Source: Toxonevra muliebris
Taxonomy: Eukaryota > Arthropoda > Insecta > Diptera > Pallopteridae
Length of the DNA stretch: 64,000 nucleotides
Reading direction: 5' to 3'
Assembly: GCA_963691655.1 (NCBI GenBank)
Contig: OY829327.1
Location: forward strand, 60,276,079 to 60,340,078
Part shown: positions 43,456 through 54,911 of the stretch, piece after piece
How the letters are laid out: each line of letters begins with the position of its first letter
Numbering within the stretch: position 1 is the first letter of the stretch
Position numbers and translations under genes: made by a program
Notes under the pieces: generated by a model
What the model was told of the DNA's origin: nothing
The model's database searches: none
Seen by the model: only the letters and a program-made list of their open reading frames with translations

Positions 43456-43578
43456 TACACACAAATAATTATATTAGCCACCGGCAACGGAAACCAGCTT
43501 CACAATATGAACGATTGCAGTTTCGTTCGAAACCATTTGCCAAAACCACAAAATTTCGGCTCAATGAGGACATGGTAC

Positions 43579-44119
43579 CAGAGATGAAAAAGTTGGTACA
43601 ATTGTACCTTTTTCCGACTTTTTCGAACTATAAGGTACAAAAATGAGCCAATTGGCTCATTTTAGGTACAATTTGTCATTGGCCAAAATAAATTTAAAAC
43701 TTAATTACAAAAATATATTTTGTACTAAGTACCTACTTAACCTTAATTTGCCTGTATATATTGATTAATTTTAAAGCTGACAGCTCTGTTATTGCTGTTT
43801 ATAAAGGGGAAAATATTGCAAAAAAAATTTCTAAATCGAATGAAAATTTTATGAAATCTAAAGATGCCAACCACTGTAATTTTATTTATTTTATGGAATA
43901 TAAATGATGTATGGATAAATAAAACAAAATGTATTACAATAGTTATCTCACGAGTATCGTTTTCATATTTTGCTTACTGTTGTTTAATTGTGAACTTTTA
44001 AAAGAAAATTAAATTTCGTACAAAAACGATGAACCATTTTTTAGGTACATTCACGCTCATTTAGGTACAGCTTTTTTGGTAAATTAGGTACAATTTGAAA
44101 TTTAGAAATTTCATCACTG
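43579..44119. mobile_element. hAT-type MITE (541 bp)
   Basis: Ends CAGAGATGAAAAA and the inverted CAGTGATGAAATT, flanked by CATGGTAC (43571-43578) and CATGGTAT (44120-44127), an 8-bp duplication with one mismatch. The subterminal parts carry several GGTACAA words in both orientations. Non-coding. It interrupts the unnamed repetitive element. Confidence 0.85.
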
Positions 44120-44544
44120 CATGGTATAAGAGTACTAAAAAGTTGTCAAGGAAAAATAACCAACCCATCAAAATTACTGTTGGTCCTCGTTCTTCATCAA
44201 ATGAAACTGATGACGAACATTTAATATCTGCTAAGGATGCTTGGCATTGCTCGTTCTCTACGCATGGCAACAAGGAAAAGAAAGGTGACCGAACCACATT
44301 TCCAGAAAAAAATGCAACTTTTAAATCATTCACTTGATTTCCATTTCGATGTAAGAAAATGCCGAAAGTTTAGGGCTCCGTTTGAGAAGAATACATTGTA
44401 CTTTGTAAGCTTGTTCAGCTTACTGATGGTGTAAAAAGATGCCGTGCAGTATATGAAATTCATTTGAAGTTTGATGCACATAGTGGAGGTGGGTTTATAA
44501 TTCTGTAACCAGGGAAAATAGCGTGTAAAGAAAATCTAGATCCT

Positions 44545-44937
44545 GTGGGTGAGCTCAGAACAAACGGAAGTTGCTTTACAAATTGTGAAACTTGGAAAGA
44601 AAGTGGCGGCCAAGAACAAAACTTTAGAGATAGAATTCATTTGATAGTAGATTTGATTCCACCACCCGAATTACATTTAGTAACTGGGGCTGTTAACTAT
44701 TTGTTCGAAAACATGCACAAACATTTTGAAAATATTAGTGAGATGCGGGCAAAAAAATTTAATGTGAGTCAAGGAATTATGTATAGAAATTCAAATTCAA
44801 GATTTTCGGGTAATCCTTACAAAACTTTATTTCATAAAGTTTATATTTTGCTAGAACTTTGTAAAACAATGAATAACTTTTCTTGCATAACGGAACGGTG
44901 GAATTGGAATTTTATCACTTTTTCTTGTGCTCATTAA
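44545..44937 (+). pseudogene. C-terminal scrap of the unnamed repetitive protein family
   Basis: 130 codons containing IVDLIPPPELHLVTGAVNYLF, then FNVSQGIMYRNSNSRFSGNPYKTLFHKV. The PPPELHL motif followed by a G-N-x-C/Y-K-x-L block is, from memory, typical of a dispersed arthropod protein family of unknown function that is probably transposon-encoded. Flanking sequence 44128-44540 is likely part of it in broken frames. The family could not be named. Confidence 0.5.
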
Positions 44938-45059
44938 GATAGGTTCTTTTGTTCGCAAAAAAAGGCAAAAGAAATATCAATTATGTGCCTTAAATATGTA
45001 CTTAAAATTCAATAAAAAATAAAAGCAACAATCTCTTAAGAAATCAAAATAAGTTTATA

Positions 45060-45366
45060 AAAAATAGCAAGAAAATGAAGACTGTGACTAAACAGCCACT
45101 TAGGCTTGAACGGCCCATTGTGATACCACATAGTTGGACCTACGCCGATTCCGAACGGTGGTGTGGCAATTTTTTATCGGCTTGGTGGTTTTGCCATTAC
45201 CAACCAAGGTGTGTACTGGTACACCAACTTATAATTCTCATACATACACTTCATATTATTAATGAATAAGAAAGTTGTGAAAATTAGCCACCAGACGAAG
45301 ACGGGAATCGAAACCGAACCTCCCAGATGAAAGTCTGGTGCACTACCTACTAGACTATCGAGGTCG
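45060..45366 (-). ncRNA. tRNA-derived SINE
   Basis: On the minus strand the head (45366-45301) folds like a tRNA: box A TAGTCTAGTAGG (matches TRGYNNARNNGG), anticodon stem CCAGA/TCTGG with loop CTTTCAT (anticodon TTC, Glu-like), and box B GTTTCGATTCC. The acceptor stem does not pair and a tail continues past it, so this is a SINE or tRNA pseudogene rather than a working tRNA. The 3' border is not resolved. Confidence 0.65.
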
Positions 45367-45749
45367 TCAAAAATATAAAGTCGGGCACATATAATAGTAT
45401 CTATGGTGCTGATACTCCAAGTTCATGCTATTGAGACTGAGCTAATACATACACATGATACATACTTAACGCTCGTATCTATACAGTTTTTCGCTGTAGT
45501 ACACTGTTTTTAAGACTTCGGTTGCTTCTTTTTTTTACCAAAATACAGCGTTTATACTAAGAAAAAAATATAAAATTTTGTTTTTAACGCTTTGAAATTC
45601 AAATTTATCAAACGTAATGTAGAGATCACAATGGCAACACGTTGCGAGTATAAATTCAAGCAAATGACAGACATAACTCGATTAGAAGTTGAAACATTGA
45701 AGGCAATTCTGATGGTCAAATGTACCTTCAAATATCCATGCGTTGATAC
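45367..45749. other. Spacer, no gene seen
   Basis: No coding region or repeat was recognised. Confidence 0.4.
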
Positions 45750-45757
45750 CTCATAAC

Positions 45758-46381
45758 TAGGGAAATGGTATCGGTACTCAATACTTTAAGTACTCGATAC
45801 TTTTACCCCGATACCCGATACTTTTTTACTCGATACTTTTATGAGGAGTACTTGTTCTCATTGAGTACATTGATGCTAGTATCGAAATTCGATATTTTTC
45901 TCAATTTCCATTGCAAAATTAGTACTAAAAAATGTAAATGCAATCAAAATTAAATAGTACAACTTGTACTGAGTTGAATATATGTATAATCCCATGATGA
46001 TTTAGAAATACATACTATAAACTGTTGAACAGAGGGTCGGTCGGCATTATCTCAATTAAAGTCAGAAAGAACTAACAAACATTCAAAAAATTTTATATTT
46101 CGAGTTGTGCCACTTTTGTAGTTAGGGTGCGATATGCATTTATTTTAAATAAATATCTAGATATTTTATATATTTTTTTATATACATAGGTGTATGTATT
46201 CATTATTTAATTATGTACTTATGTATGACGTAATTCGCAAATTTTTAAACGCATTTTATGATTTGTACATTTGGTATCGAAACCCGATACTTTAGGTATC
46301 GAGTGCATTTATGTCGATACTTTTGAGTTGATACTTCAAATGAGTATTGTAACGATACTTTCCCTCGATGTCATTTCCTTA
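45758..46381. mobile_element. hAT-type MITE with perfect 8-bp target duplication
   Basis: Flanked by CTCATAAC on both sides (45750-45757 and 46382-46389). Ends TAGGGAAATG and the inverted TAAGGAAATG. Subterminal regions hold many copies of GTATCGA/CGATAC words in both orientations, as in hAT elements that bind transposase subterminally. 624 bp, non-coding. Confidence 0.88.
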
Positions 46382-46389
46382 CTCATAAC

Positions 46390-47204
46390 ATTGGTTCAAT
46401 AATAAGGTTACGTCACCAGCATAGCTCTCCTCTTCTTCCCGATTTATTTGTCCCGTCGCGTATATGTCGCGTCTCCATATAGTCTGTGGCCAAAAATAGT
46501 AAACGTTGTTCAATTTCTATGAAACTTTGCAAATGTTGTTTTTCAGAGTAAAATTCGAAAGAAAACAACAAGAAACAACTTTATATATCAGTTTTTTCCC
46601 TTATATAACGAAGTTTATTAATTTGCATTTACATTAACCTCTAATTCCCAAAATTTTGATTGATAAAAATGAACGGATGAACGGAGAAAGTTTGTAAGCC
46701 TAAAATTATTTAGAGCTTTTTATCAATCTGTTTTAAGTAAGTAAATATTTTATGTAAAAAATTCAAATTCTTAGCTATCCATAGCTAATAATAATATCTG
46801 GATACTATGACGGGAAGTATTTTATTAATTTTTTTTCTTTTTTATCCCAAATACAGTCAAAATAATTAATTTTCCTATTTTTCACAAATTTTTAACTTTG
46901 ACTATCGCTAACTTCTGTAATAAGCATCATAGCTCATAACTGATGCATTTTTTTTAAAAGCTTGGGACATTCCCTAAACGATATGATAAAATGTAGCAAC
47001 AGAAAACACTTTCTTCTTGTGTTTCTTCAATTAAAATATACTTTGAAATATCTTCAGAGTTACTAATCTATTCTTTTTTGAAGATTCCCGAGAAGTTTTT
47101 CGTGTATTATTTAAGCGAAACTTTCGAATTTCCTTAAGTCTTGCTTCTTCCGTGCATCTTCTGAAATCATTCCAATTGTAATGCTAAAATATTTAATAAT
47201 ATCC
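46390..47204. other. Intergenic, no gene seen
   Basis: AT-rich with no supported features. Its right end contains the LINE target site. Confidence 0.5.
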
Positions 47205-47217
47205 AACCCGAATATTA

Positions 47218-50047
47218 TAGAGGTAAGACTAAACCTTTATGGTGGACCCCGAAGATTGCAGAGCTACGAAAAGTATGCAGAAGACTCTTTAATAGAGCCA
47301 AGGCTTTCAATGACTGGTTTCTCTTTAAATCTAAACAAAGGGAACTTAAGTACGCTATAAGAAAAGCCAAAAGGGCGTCTTGGAGGAACTTCTGTGGTAG
47401 CATAGAAAGCTTCTCCGAGACTAGCCGACTTCGAAAACTCTTGAATACGACCCCTAGGGCTCTCGACTGTATCCAGAAATCCGATGGTCACTGGACTGAT
47501 TCTGGGATCGAGACCTTAGAGGACCTCCTGTATACTCATTTTCCAGGGAGTAAAACCTTCGTTGATCATAGTCCTCCTGTGACCGATCATCTTTTAAGTA
47601 ACACCTCCCCTTTTCAATTGACCGACACTCTTCTAAAGTGGGCCATCAAATCCTTCAGCCCCTACAAATCTCCAGGGCCAGATGGCATCATTCCCGCGGA
47701 TATTCAGCAAGGGGCTGAACACGTAACATCATGGCTATTGCAAATTTATAATGCTTGCCTAAAATTTTCGTACATTCCCAAAAGCTGGAGAGAGGCTCGT
47801 GTAGTCTTCATACCCAAAGCAGGGAAGGCGTCCCATATCAACCCAAAGGACTTCAGACCGATCAGTCTGTCCTCCTTTCTCTTAAAAATATTAGAAAGGG
47901 TTCTTGATTTTCATATCAGGAACTCTATCAATCCCACTCTTTTATCCAAATCACAGCATGCCTATACTAAAGAGAAGTCTGTGGAAACAGCGCTACATGT
48001 ACTCATTGAGGAAGTTGAGAAATCACTTTCCAACAAGGAATACACGCTTGCAGTGTTTCTCGATATCGAGGGGGCTTTCAACAATGTCTGCCTCGACGCT
48101 GTCGTTAATGCCTTAATAAATCTTAATCTTGATGTTAATCTGGTTAAATTTATAGGACAACTACTTAAAACACGTATCATCAGCTCCTCTATCGGAAATG
48201 ATAAAGTCAAAAAGGTTGTCAATAGGGGCACACCACAAGGAGGTGTATTATCGCCTCTTATTTGGAATCTGGCGGTGAACACACTGCTAAACAGATTAGA
48301 TCAAACCGGCTGCAAAGTAATAGCTTATGCAGATGACATTGCTATTGCAGTATCCGGCAAATACGTTGCTACTCTTTCAGAACGGCTAAATCACTCACTT
48401 AGCATTCTGTCTCACTGGTGCCGTGAATTCGGTCTTAATGTTAATCCTGCCAAAACAGAGGTTATGCTTTTCACTAGAAAGTATAAAATACCAACTTTTG
48501 CCCTACCCAAAATTAATGGTATCTCGCTTTGTCTTAGTAAGCGCGTCAAATATTTAGGACTTGTTCTTGATCCTAAACTTCAATGGAAAGCTAACATAGC
48601 AGAGAGAGTACGGAAAGCCTCTTGCGCTCTCTACTGCTGTAAGAGGGCATTAGGAGCAAGATGGGGTCTCCAACCTCGAGTCACTTCCTGGCTCTATTCA
48701 GCAGTGGTCGAGCCTAATCTTCTTTATGGATCCGTCTTCTGGTGGCCAGCTACTTCAAAGGCGGTCAACCTTAAACCACTGGATAAGGTTAGAAGAACGG
48801 CAGCCATATTGATTACTGGGGCCCTCCGTACTACCTCCACGAAAGCTCTCTTCGCAATCCTTCATTGGTTGCCAACCTCACTTCTGGTCAAGCAACAAGC
48901 TAAGTGCTCTGCTGTCAGACTCAGTGCCCTAACTCGCTGGACCCGGTCAAACCTGGGCCATGCCAAAATTTTAATCCACGATACGTCCGTACCAACTAAC
49001 GTAGACTACATTTGCTCTACCCCTAATTTAAACCACACGTTCTTCACCCATATCCCCAGTAGAGAGGAATGGGTTAATGACGAGGTGGTCACTGACAATT
49101 TAATTGACATCTATACAGATGGATCCAAATCGGAGGAAAGAGTCGGCTGTGGCATCTTCTCTAGTAAGCTAGATCTCAGACTCTCTTTCCGACTTCCTGA
49201 CCATTGCAGCGTCTTTCAGGCGGAAGTAATGGCTATCTATCAAGCGTCCAAGTGGCTTATTCGCAACGATTCATTCGATACGAATATCCGCATCTACACG
49301 GACAGCCAAGCAGCAATCAAGTCCCTTGCCGGTGTTTTCACTACATCAAAGCTTGTTCTCGACTGCCGATCTTCACTCAACATTTTGTCGAGTCACTCTC
49401 AGGTCCACCTATATTGGGTGCCTGGACATATGAATGTTTCAGGTAACTGCAATGCCGACGAGTTAGCAAAACAGGGCTCGCAACTTACAGATATATCACC
49501 TACCTGCACCATTGGTGTCCTCTTACATCTATTAAATTAGCCATTAAGCAAAACTACCTTGAGGAAGCAAAAAGATCCTGGGTAGCGGAGCATACCTGTG
49601 GTATTACCAGGCTAACATGGACCACTATGGACAATAGACGTACTAGACAGCTACTCAACCTAAGCAGAAGCTCCATCAGCATAACGACTTCGGTGCTCAC
49701 GGGACACTGCATAATGGGGAGACATGCTGCAAGACTTGGACTGCCATTCAATGACTTCTGTCGGGGCTGCGGCTCTGAGGAGGAGGAGGAAGAAACAGTC
49801 CTTCATTTCATGTGCGAATGCCCACCCCTGGCCAGGAGGAGACTAAAACTTCTGGGTTCACCTTTCTTGACTAGTCTGTCCGAGCTATCATCCATAAATA
49901 TTAAGGACATAGCCAGATTCATTATGGAATCCTCATGGTTCTCCACTCCGTAAATGGGGGAGTCGCGCCGTACTGTGGTATCACAATGAGCCTAATTATG
50001 TGCTTAAGTGTGCTTTCAAGCAGAAGGCTGCCACTCCAACCTAACCT
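47218..50047 (+). mobile_element. I-type LINE, 5'-truncated, with 13-bp target duplication
   Basis: AACCCGAATATTA flanks the element at 47205-47217 and 50048-50060. The left border falls inside the coding region before RT, so the endonuclease and ORF1 are missing: the usual result of incomplete target-primed reverse transcription. The 3' end is CCAACCTAACCT without a poly(A) tail, consistent with the I superfamily. The perfect duplication and long open frame suggest a fairly recent insertion. Confidence 0.92.
47221..49953 (+). pseudogene. LINE ORF2: reverse transcriptase, RNase H, zinc knuckle
   Basis: The open frame starts at the truncation point (KPLWWTPKIAELR near 47230) and runs to 49540; the first Met, at 47441, is internal. 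RT motifs in order: SPYKSPGPDGIIP, NPKDFRPISLSSFLLKILER, VFLDIEGAFNNV (Asp of box A), RGTPQGGVLSPLIWNL, YADDIAIA (catalytic) and KVKYLGLVLD-like thumb. RNase H follows: IYTDGS, FQAEVMAIYQA, IYTDSQAAI and VPGHMNVSGNCNADELAKQG. A one-base loss near 49520 shifts the frame; the C-terminus continues to 49953 with CRGCGSEEEEEETVLHFMCECP, a zinc-knuckle-like end. RT plus RNase H fits the I/LOA group. Confidence 0.92.
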
Positions 50048-50060
50048 AACCCGAATATTA

Positions 50061-51108
50061 ATATTTTGTGTACTGTTGCAGGCATGTTATACCAAGAATA
50101 GTTTTCCATTAACTAAACTAGACTTTAATGCAGGAATGACTAGCCAGAAACTTATATAGCTCGCTGAGAATAAAAAAAAACATACTATCACTACCTACAT
50201 ATTCTTCGTTGAAAGCTTACTTCATCTTTATACACCTGATATTCTCCGCCCTTCCTAAAATTTAAATATTCGCATTTTGTTACCATAACTTAACAACAAT
50301 AAGATAACTCAAACAAATCTCTTTGATTTCGCTTAAATCAAAACAAGACTGAAGCCACGGCAAATGCTTGGTTTCGAAAATATTACGATTTCTACTGCAA
50401 GAGTTCCACAACTTTGTGAACTTTAGTTCCAAAAAATCTCACTTCTCCCATAGCAGTTCCATTACTAAAAATGTGAAAACCTTTTTTTATGTAGGAAACC
50501 ATTGCAGACACTTTTTCTTTTCGACTTTCCTTGCGTGCCAAATCTCAAATAATTCACAAATTTTTACTCTGAGTGTCACAAAAATTAATTTATTTCATTT
50601 AAGCTAAAAGCAGCTAGTTTTCTGTTTTTACGAAAATACAATACTGGGGGGTATATTTTGATAAATTATTTTAATTTTCTTTTAAAGTCTACGATTGTTT
50701 GCAATTTCTATTTGGCAGATTGCTGTTTTTAAAGTAACGGTTTTTAAAATATGGTAATAAAAAAAAAACCGTGTTTTTGTGTTGTAATAATTCCATATTT
50801 TCAATACATATATAATTTATATATTTAATTAAATATTACCAATAAGTGAAATTGAGTACTAGCATTTGCTCTAAAAAATGAAATTTTTACTACAAAAAAA
50901 TGTGTCTTCCAGAATTTCAAACTTTGGAGGCGTGGAGTGGCTATAATAACAATAACATTAGAAAAATTTTTTGGATTTATTTTAATTAAAGTGTTATCTT
51001 TCGATGAGTAAACAAATATTTGCATATTTTGAAACTTTTTTTTTTGTATTTTTGGCCGCACTCGCGACTCTGTGTGTCGACGAATAGTCTAGTCATTATA
51101 AACATTTT
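50061..51108. other. Intergenic, no gene seen
   Basis: AT-rich with short chance frames only. Confidence 0.5.
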
Positions 51109-51923
51109 CATCATAATAATTGTTATCTGAGATTTTTCTTCAGTAACTGTTAGAGGGGGTATGATAGATGGAAAAAAACACAAAAATCAGTTCTGGGGTT
51201 GCAGAGCGACCACCCCAAAAAAACCCCTTCTTTGGTGAAAAAAACCTTTTTGTACTAATAACTGGTTGACCGTTGGCGATATCAAAAAATTAGCAACACC
51301 AAAAAAAAGCTTGAGTGATTTCCTGAAAAAGGCATTAATTTTAATTAATTAATTTTCTATTTTTTCCTAAAAATAAAAAAAAGACCCAAACTAATTGAAT
51401 ATATAGCTCAAAATTATTTTTTTTTCAGTTCACTATCTTTTCTAATAATTTAAAAGTTAAAAAAATAACATTAAATACAATGAATAATAAAAAATTAGCC
51501 AAAAATTTTGCTAATTTTAATATGCTGTTAAAATTGCAAAATGTGAATGTTTTTATTTCTAACTTGTTATATCCTAGCTTGTTTGGTTTTCGAGTAATTA
51601 AATTTTTCCTATAGGCTCCGCGCGCAAAATTCAAATAAACAAAGATGTGCACGCATCCACAGTACATCCAAAGTACAAAGTTAGATACCTTTTTTTTAGG
51701 AATTTACTCAAGTTTTTTTTTGCAGCAAGTAATTTTTTTATATCTCCGACGGTTAACCAGTTATTAGTAAAAAAAAAGGTTTTTTTCACCAAAAGGGGGA
51801 TTTTTTTGGAGGGGCCGTTCTGCAACCCCAGAACTAATTTTTGTGGTTTTTCCATCTATCTTACCCCTCTAACAATTGCTGAAGAAAAATCTCAGATAAG
51901 AATTATTATGAACTTTTGGTGGG
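51109..51923. mobile_element. Foldback element with ~225-bp arms
   Basis: The left arm (51109-51335) and right arm (51690-51923) are inverted copies. Shared landmarks include AATTGTTATCTGAGATTTTT, the GTTCTGGGGTTGCAGA block, TTTTTTTCACCAAA and AACTGGTT. The loop is about 355 bp. As RNA it would form a long double-stranded stem. No transposase. Confidence 0.85.
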
Positions 51924-52271
51924 GTTTTACTCTACCGGCAGAAGTCCAAAATTTTGTGAACCAAAATTCAAAAAATTTGGTACTGTTTTAAAGGTAATAA
52001 TTCAAGCAAGTAAGAAATAGAAACATTAAGTTTATATATAGTATATACTTTCGACTATTATTAAAAAAAAAATTCTGCGCATTTTCGCGCTTTTTCCAAA
52101 AAAGTTATTTTGAAAATGTAGACAAAAGCAGCTTTTCGTATTTGAAAAATGCAGGGCTCACATAGAACGTGTGTAAACCGCAAGCAAAAACTCCAGTTTT
52201 ACATTTTTAAGCTCTAACATTATTCACATATATATATATATGAACCTATTGCTCCGCGGGGGAGCAAAGGG

Positions 52272-53607
52272 CCATATTTCACATATGGGTCAGAATTCGT
52301 GAAATCAATCACTGAAAATTATTTTTTCTCAGATTTTAATGTAAATATGGAAATTAGTAAGTTTCTATAAGAAAACACGATTCCCAAATTTTTAGCTCAT
52401 AAACATTCTTTTTTTTACAACTTATTGACACTTATTGATATTAATAATTTTAGGAAGTTTTTTTGTTTTAATTTGATGTATTTCGAGATCTGCTTAACCA
52501 AATTTATCGAAATTTTCAGGACTACTTCTTTTTTAGTGATAGTTTATGAAGAATTTTTTTCGATCGCCAAATAACGGTAATTTCTTTATTTATAAGTATT
52601 TGTTTATAACAATTGGCAAGCAAACATTGTTCTGGAGCATAAAAAAAATCTGAAAAAATCATAAACATTGCTAGTACTGTTGTAAAAAATATGTGCAAAT
52701 TTTAAAGTGTTTCCATTTTTTGTTTAGAAGTTATGATTTTTTAAATCAGAACTGCACAACGTTTTGTCGCATTTGGAGTAAGTGCGCTGTCGCTCCCAAA
52801 ACAAAATTTACGAACACATTTTCGACTATGCAAATTTCACTATTTATTATTATAAATAAATCAATTATCGTCAAATATAGGCTCTCCGGTTTGTTCAGAA
52901 AAAAAAATATTTCTGGATATAGGGTTATTTTCAACCTTCAGTGAGATATAGGGTGTTTAAGAAAATCCCTTAGGAAAAATATTTGTCACCAAACTATGTA
53001 TTATAACTTCAATAATACTAAGCGCAGCGCAATAAGTCTAGGTTTGTTACATAGGAAATCAATAGACCTTCATTTTAATATAATTTGTAATTAATAACTT
53101 TTTTGGGTTAGAAGCAATTACTACTCAAAACCAAAAAATACATTTTTTCTTCGAAAAAGAAAATTTAGGTTTTTACAAAAAGTTGTGTAATAATGTATTT
53201 AATTTTGTACATTCTCTTTATGCTCTGTAGTAAGGTGCATCAATTTTTAATAGCAATTTGTACTAGCCAATTTGTACTGTTACAAAGATACAGTGGTTAA
53301 TGTAGTACTCCTCCACTACATTTTCTTGTACCTTCGTACTAGAACAATGTTTGCTGGCTTGTAGTCCTGAAAATTTCAATAAATTTGGTTGAACAGATCC
53401 CGAAATACATCAAATTGAAAAAAAAAACTTTCTAAAATTATTAATATCAATGAGTGTCAATAAGTTGTAAAAAAAAATGTTATGAGCTAAAAATTTGGGA
53501 ATCGTATTTTCTTATAGAAACTTACTAATTTCCATATTTACATTAAAATCTGAGAAAAAATAATTTTCAGTGATTGATTTCACGAATTCTGACCCATATA
53601 TGAAATG
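52272..53607. mobile_element. 1.3-kb element with ~250-bp terminal inverted repeats
   Basis: The arms at 52272-52530 and 53358-53607 mirror each other: CATATGGGTCAGAATTCGTG, TTTTCTCAGATTTTAATGTA, ATGGAAATTAGTAAGTTTCT, CACTTATTGATATTAATAAT and GTATTTCGAGATCTG recur inverted with a few changes. The interior (about 830 bp) is AT-rich with short frames lacking motifs. Class unknown. Confidence 0.85.
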
Positions 53608-54592
53608 TAAATACTTTTTGCCGTTTTGTACAATTTAAAAGTAATTAGAGTAATTATCTACCTGTGTACATAGTACATAAATGTAATTTTAATTTTGACT
53701 TCTTCATCTTTCTTATGTTTATAACAAATTTAAAAGTTAATAAACAAGTGAGCAGCGACATTATTTTGCATCTTCTTTATTTTTTAACCAGTTTTATTTT
53801 GAAAAACAGGTTTTTAGCACATTTAAAACTCAATAGAGACAAAACGTCGTGCATCCCTAGTCTAGACTGACGCAATCATAACCTGCAGCTCAAATCAGTC
53901 AAAGATCTTTTCTTTTTCACAACTCAGTGGACAGACGAACAGATAAATGGAGGGGCTTATAAACGGGCATTCCTTAATCGACTCAAGGGTTGACTGAGGT
54001 AAGAAATATGAACATAAAAAAATACGAAAATAGCAAAATATTACTCATTAATCATTTATTTTTATTTTCAATTCATATGTTTGTACCGCTACCCTAATTT
54101 GCTAAGCCCTAACCCGATTTTAAAAATTTTACAGGAAAAGCAAAAACTTTTTGATATTTGGAGATTTGGGCTTTTTTCCTTCTACTCCTCTTGGGGTTCT
54201 ACTAAGCATTTCCATCTGACTTTGTTTTGTGCAGTCATTTTCACGTTTTGCCACGTTGTATTTTTATCTGCTAAGTAGTTCGAGATGTATGGAACATCTC
54301 CCAGTGTTCACTGGTCGCCCGCGGCGCACAGTGAAGCGTTTCATACAAGCTAGACGTGATAAATTTTTTTATCGATGCAAATCATTGCTTTAGTCCTATC
54401 TGACATAAATATATACAATTCTGGTTATTTTGACAATTAGCCCATTTTGCCCATATTGCGTAAATTAATGGTATACAGTGGTAGACAAAAGTGTTTTTGA
54501 GAATAAATAGCCAAACATTTCGACCAATCAGAAAATAATAGCGCAAAAAGTTTTTACTCATATAGATAGACAAAACGGTAAAACAATTTTTG
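53608..54592. other. Intergenic, no gene seen
   Basis: No gene is supported. TACAGTGGTAGACAAAAGTG near 54474 may be the degraded left end of the inverted-repeat unit that follows. Confidence 0.45.
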
Positions 54593-54880
54593 AAATCAGA
54601 TAATATCTACTGGACCCGAGTCGGTCTTAAAAGTTCCAAAAATTTGACCATAAGTTTTCTTTTTTATCAAGTTTTTAGCCAAAGTTGTTTCAATGTTTAT
54701 ATCTTTTTTATTACTCCTAATAAAAGAGAAACAAAATGCAAGAATAATTTTTCTAATTCGTTTTTTTTCAATGGTCCCGCAAGAGAATCAAAGTCATAGA
54801 TTTGAAAAATCAAAAATTATGACAAAAATTTTTAATTTTTCAAAACACATGCGGGGCCAGTAGATATTATTTGACATCAG
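54593..54880. repeat. Inverted-repeat unit next to the Tc1 element
   Basis: ATAATATCTACTGGACCC (54599) is mirrored by GGGGCCAGTAGATATTAT (54853). It is probably a MITE remnant into whose right flank the Tc1 element went. Confidence 0.55.
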
Positions 54881-54911
54881 AAACTGTCCTACTCTTGTGT
54901 TCATCTATATA

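Noticed and set aside
45301..45366. Functional tRNA-Glu gene
   Set aside because: The acceptor stem does not pair and the sequence continues into a tail; a SINE or pseudogene fits better.
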